IMG/VR virus record: IMGVR_UViG_3300046000_009403
Location: 1 to 45,172 of that record
Source: a virus
DNA: 45,172 bases
Direction: 5' to 3' (one strand)
Shown here: one piece after another, positions 43,159-45,172 of the stretch
Layout: the number at the start of each line of letters is the position of its first letter
Numbering within the stretch: the stretch's first letter is position 1
Translations under genes and position numbers: made by a program
Notes under the pieces: model-generated
The model's database searches: none
Seen by the model: only the letters and a program-made list of their open reading frames with translations
What the model was told of the DNA's origin: nothing

Positions 43159-43363
43159 GATTTGTTGTAATGGAGAACCTAAGCATTATAATGCTAGAAA
43201 TTTAACTGATAGAGTGTTTGTAGACACTTTAGGCGCACCTTGTATAGATGTACCTGAAATAGTAGCTTTAACTGATATAGTAGGTAAGCCTGTTCAGAAA
43301 TTAAATGACGGGGTGTATATTGTAGTTTTAAGTAATAATGAACGAGTTATAATTGTAAACTAA
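43106..43363 (+). CDS. Small lipoprotein, 85 aa
   Basis: MKKLIILIILTISLQSCRI is a lipoprotein signal: two lysines, a hydrophobic core and the lipobox SLQSC with Cys at residue 17. The mature part of about 69 residues has further Cys (CRICCNG) and a strand-rich end (DGVYIVVLSNNERVIIVN). Its first 53 bases overlap the upstream gene in another frame, so the signal peptide is overprinted on that gene's low-complexity tail. A membrane-anchored exclusion or envelope role is possible. Confidence 0.65.
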   Translation: MKKLIILIILTISLQSCRICCNGEPKHYNARNLTDRVFVDTLGAPCIDVPEIVALTDIVGKPVQKLNDGVYIVVLSNNERVIIVN

Positions 43364-43545
43364 TGAAAAAGCTTATAATATTTGATTATGAGAAGGGTAA
43401 GTTACACATTTATAGCGTAAATATACCTAAATCTAAAGAGCCTGTTGATGGGTATCTTTATGCATTAATTGAAAAGTTTGGGCATAATTCGGAAACTGCT
43501 GATGTTATGGTAGTAGATAATGATAATGATATAATCGTACACTAA
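43363..43545 (+). CDS. Hypothetical protein, 60 aa
   Basis: Not recognised. Beta-rich (LIIFDYEKGKLHIYSVNIPK, then ADVMVVDNDNDIIVH). One-base overlap at both ends. Confidence 0.55.
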   Translation: MKKLIIFDYEKGKLHIYSVNIPKSKEPVDGYLYALIEKFGHNSETADVMVVDNDNDIIVH

Positions 43546-43718
43546 TGAAAGATAAAGAAGCTTTATTTAAAAAGTTTGTAAATAATCCTAAGTATACAAG
43601 TACAATATTACAAACTATTAATGAACATGACTTTGCTAAACAATCTTTAGTTCTTATGGTAGAAGATGAAATAGTTGTACTTGTTCAGAAAGGTAATGAT
43701 ATAAAAGTTAGGAAATGA
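43545..43718 (+). CDS. Hypothetical protein, 57 aa
   Basis: Not recognised. Open frame fitted exactly between overlapping neighbours (TAATG at its start, ATGA at its end), which supports it. Helical N-terminus (DKEALFKKFVNNPKYTSTIL) and a strand-rich end (SLVLMVEDEIVVLVQKG). Confidence 0.5.
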   Translation: MKDKEALFKKFVNNPKYTSTILQTINEHDFAKQSLVLMVEDEIVVLVQKGNDIKVRK

Positions 43719-43891
43719 AATGGAAACTGGTTCCAATGGGAAATAAATTAGCTAGAGTAGGTTTTCCTGATATATCTGAAATTAAATGTTATATACCAAA
43801 AAGACCTATTAAGGATATATATAAATTAAAGTCTATATCAGAAATATTAACAATATATCAATATCAGCAATATGAAATGGACAGACATTAG
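43715..43891 (+). CDS. Hypothetical basic protein, 58 aa
   Basis: Not recognised. Basic, with KWKLVPMGNKLARVGFPDIS and a helical end (KLKSISEILTIYQYQQYEMD). ATGA coupling with the upstream gene; its end overlaps the next start by 20 bases. Confidence 0.5.
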   Translation: MKWKLVPMGNKLARVGFPDISEIKCYIPKRPIKDIYKLKSISEILTIYQYQQYEMDRH

Positions 43892-44180
43892 TAAAGAAAA
43901 ACCTCAAGAAGGTGTAATGCATTTTTTTAGAGCTACTGCTAATGAGCAAGAACAAAAGCTTGTAGCATACTTCTGTAAGTATAGAACTAAAGAATGGCTA
44001 GCTATACCTTTTGCAGGAGAAGAAATAGGAATAGATGAATTTACAAGTTGTTATTGGTTAAAAGAAGAAATAGATTGGGAATCTTTAGAAAAAAAGTTTA
44101 ATGAAGATTTTAGTACACTTACTGATAAACCTATGGTTGGGTATGATGTAATACAATGGTTTAGAGAAAAATTAGATTAG
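43872..44180 (+). CDS. DUF551-like protein, 102 aa
   Basis: Starts MKWTDISKEKPQEG, the usual opening of DUF551 (W-x-s-x-e-x-P), followed by strands (LVAYFCKYRTKEWLAIPFAG) and SCYWLKEEIDWESL, close to the family's VTHWMPLP end but degenerate. DUF551 proteins are common in phages, without a known function. Last gene of the rightward operon, 12 bases before its terminator. Confidence 0.65.
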   Translation: MKWTDISKEKPQEGVMHFFRATANEQEQKLVAYFCKYRTKEWLAIPFAGEEIGIDEFTSCYWLKEEIDWESLEKKFNEDFSTLTDKPMVGYDVIQWFREKLD

Positions 44181-44192
44181 AGATATTAAAGA

Positions 44193-44220
44193 GAAGGGCT
44201 ACTGATTAAAGTAGCCCTTC
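44193..44220. terminator. Strong hairpin terminator at the convergent boundary
   Basis: GAAGGGCTAC (44193-44202) and GTAGCCCTTC (44211-44220) form a perfect 10-bp stem with an 8-base loop. It is placed between the ends of the rightward operon (44180) and the leftward gene (44242) and so can serve both. Tails are TTATCAAAAAA on the plus side and TTTAATATC on the minus side, both modest in T. Confidence 0.85.
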
Positions 44221-44241
44221 TTATCAAAAAATTTTCACGAA

Positions 44242-45172
44242 TTAGTTAGTTAAGCTTTTAAAGTTTTCTAAGGCAATTGAGGGATCCATGTTAGAACCAC
44301 TGTATCCAAAAAATAGTTTTAAAAATTTAGCTTTTAGTTTAGAATCTCCTTTTTCCCAAGGCCCTGATTTTCTTTGATACTCTTCAAAAGGGTTAAATAA
44401 TTGACTTGAAAATCTAGCTGTTCTTTCTAATAATGTATTAATAGATGAAGGAGATTTTATAATTCTTAATAAATCTCCTTGTTGTATATTTACACCAGGA
44501 ATAAAGAATCCAATCTCTGATTTTAAACGTAGTATTTCGTACATAGCTACACTATACATGTAATTATCTTTTAATTCTTCATCATCATCTCCCATACTTC
44601 CAAGTAGTAAAGACATGGCTAATAATGCAGCGTAAGTACTTAATTCAGCTATTGCTTTTTTAAGGTTATTACGTTCATTCTCTGTTAAGTCTTTGTCATT
44701 CATTAGCTCCCAGAATTTGCCCTTATGCTCGTCAACTACTTTTCTGTACAAGGTTTTATAATACCCTTCTACTACATCATTCATTTCAAAGTTTACATGT
44801 AATCCTTGGAATCTCCTTTCCATGTTAGGTACTAAGAAGTTACGGAATTGCATTAAAAGTCTCCCAACCCAATCTTTCTTAGCTTCTATTTCATCTAATC
44901 TATTATATACACCATGCAACTCTTTATTCATTGCATTTATTTTATTACGAAGTATTTGTTCATCTTCTAAGGTAAACTCTACATCTTTTCTTAATCTTAC
45001 TATACCATCAGCTTGTTTTTCATAGGCATCTATTAGTTCTATTTCTTGCCCTGCTTTAGTTTTTACTTTAATATGTTTCATTATACCTACAAACATATTG
45101 GTTTGTGCTGTAAACTCACCTGCTGATAAACCAGCCATTAGTAATGATGTAGAAGCATTTCTTTTTACAATC
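44242..45172 (-). CDS. C-terminal part of a large virion-associated protein (partial)
   Basis: The minus-strand frame is open from the stop at 44242 to the window edge (310 codons); a Met at 45138 is internal, since in-frame coding continues upstream of it. Predicted mostly helical, with an amphipathic coiled coil (EDEQILRNKINAMNKELHGV), aromatic-basic segments (DWVGRLLMQFRNFLVPNMER), one hydrophobic stretch (YAALLAMSLLLGSMG), and the end YSGSNMDPSIALENFKSLTN. In crAss-like phages giant multidomain virion proteins, including the packaged RNA polymerase, are encoded next to the replication block, and this looks like the C-terminus of such a protein. No catalytic motif is in view. Confidence 0.6.
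   Translation of the reverse strand, partial: IVKRNASTSLLMAGLSAGEFTAQTNMFVGIMKHIKVKTKAGQEIELIDAYEKQADGIVRLRKDVEFTLEDEQILRNKINAMNKELHGVYNRLDEIEAKKDWVGRLLMQFRNFLVPNMERRFQGLHVNFEMNDVVEGYYKTLYRKVVDEHKGKFWELMNDKDLTENERNNLKKAIAELSTYAALLAMSLLLGSMGDDDEELKDNYMYSVAMYEILRLKSEIGFFIPGVNIQQGDLLRIIKSPSSINTLLERTARFSSQLFNPFEEYQRKSGPWEKGDSKLKAKFLKLFFGYSGSNMDPSIALENFKSLTN

Noticed and set aside
44242-45138. A complete 298-codon gene starting at the Met at 45138
   Set aside because: The frame continues upstream without a stop to the window edge, so this Met is internal and the gene is cut by the window.
1-45172. Stop-codon reassignment, known in some crAss-like phages
   Set aside because: TAA, TAG and TGA all serve as ends of well-defined genes, and large genes such as terL, the polymerase, groEL and rIIA have no in-frame stops.

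Overview
The window is a segment of a double-stranded DNA tailed phage, AT-rich (very roughly 30 % GC by eye), that most resembles a crAss-like phage (Crassvirales) of a Bacteroidota host. The evidence is a crAss-type portal next to a crAss-type large terminase, and a long opposite-strand replication block with family A DNA polymerase, DnaG-like primase, DnaB-like helicase, SF2 helicase, Sak4-like ATPase, SSB-like protein, uracil-DNA glycosylase-like protein, rIIA/rIIB and a PD-(D/E)XK exonuclease. Bacteroidota-type promoters (TTTG, about 19 bases, TAnnTTTG) and A-rich translation leaders without Shine-Dalgarno sequences agree. Genes end at TAA, TAG and TGA, and no stop codon needs to be read through.

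Layout. (1) Positions 1-10113, minus strand: the left edge of the virion/packaging operon, read leftward. It holds a nuclease, groEL, groES, a Tad2-like anti-Thoeris protein, a terminator, a run of small unknown genes (one HU/IHF-like, one winged-helix-like), terL and the portal (cut by the window edge). (2) 10114-10501: divergent control region with a pseudoknot, a 129-base folded element and a rightward promoter. (3) 10502-18232: an unusual accessory region of about 20 short genes (most under 120 codons) separated by many inverted repeats, pseudoknots and one tRNA-like cloverleaf. (4) 18233-23890: a larger beta-rich modular protein, a dNMP kinase, tRNA-Arg(UCU), and small membrane and lipoprotein genes, including a short block of different base composition. 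(5) 23884-44180: tightly packed, mostly overlapping replication, recombination and nucleotide-metabolism operon. (6) 44193-44220: hairpin terminator where the rightward operon meets another leftward gene, whose C-terminal 310 codons fill the right edge.

How the parts fit. The rightward block is presumably early/middle: the structured small-gene region may remodel the host, then the replisome genes follow (a DnaA-domain-IV-like protein, a helicase-loader-like protein, DnaB, Sak4, SSB, primase, polymerase). The leftward block is presumably late: packaging and capsid genes, with a phage-encoded GroEL/GroES pair that may fold virion proteins and a Tad2-like sponge against Thoeris immunity. These timings are inferred from gene content and orientation only.

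The most novel signal is the RNA-structure-rich region between about 10.1 and 18.2 kb. Almost every gap between its small genes can fold into a long perfect helix or an H-type pseudoknot. The sequences differ from gap to gap, so this is repeated architecture rather than a simple repeat.
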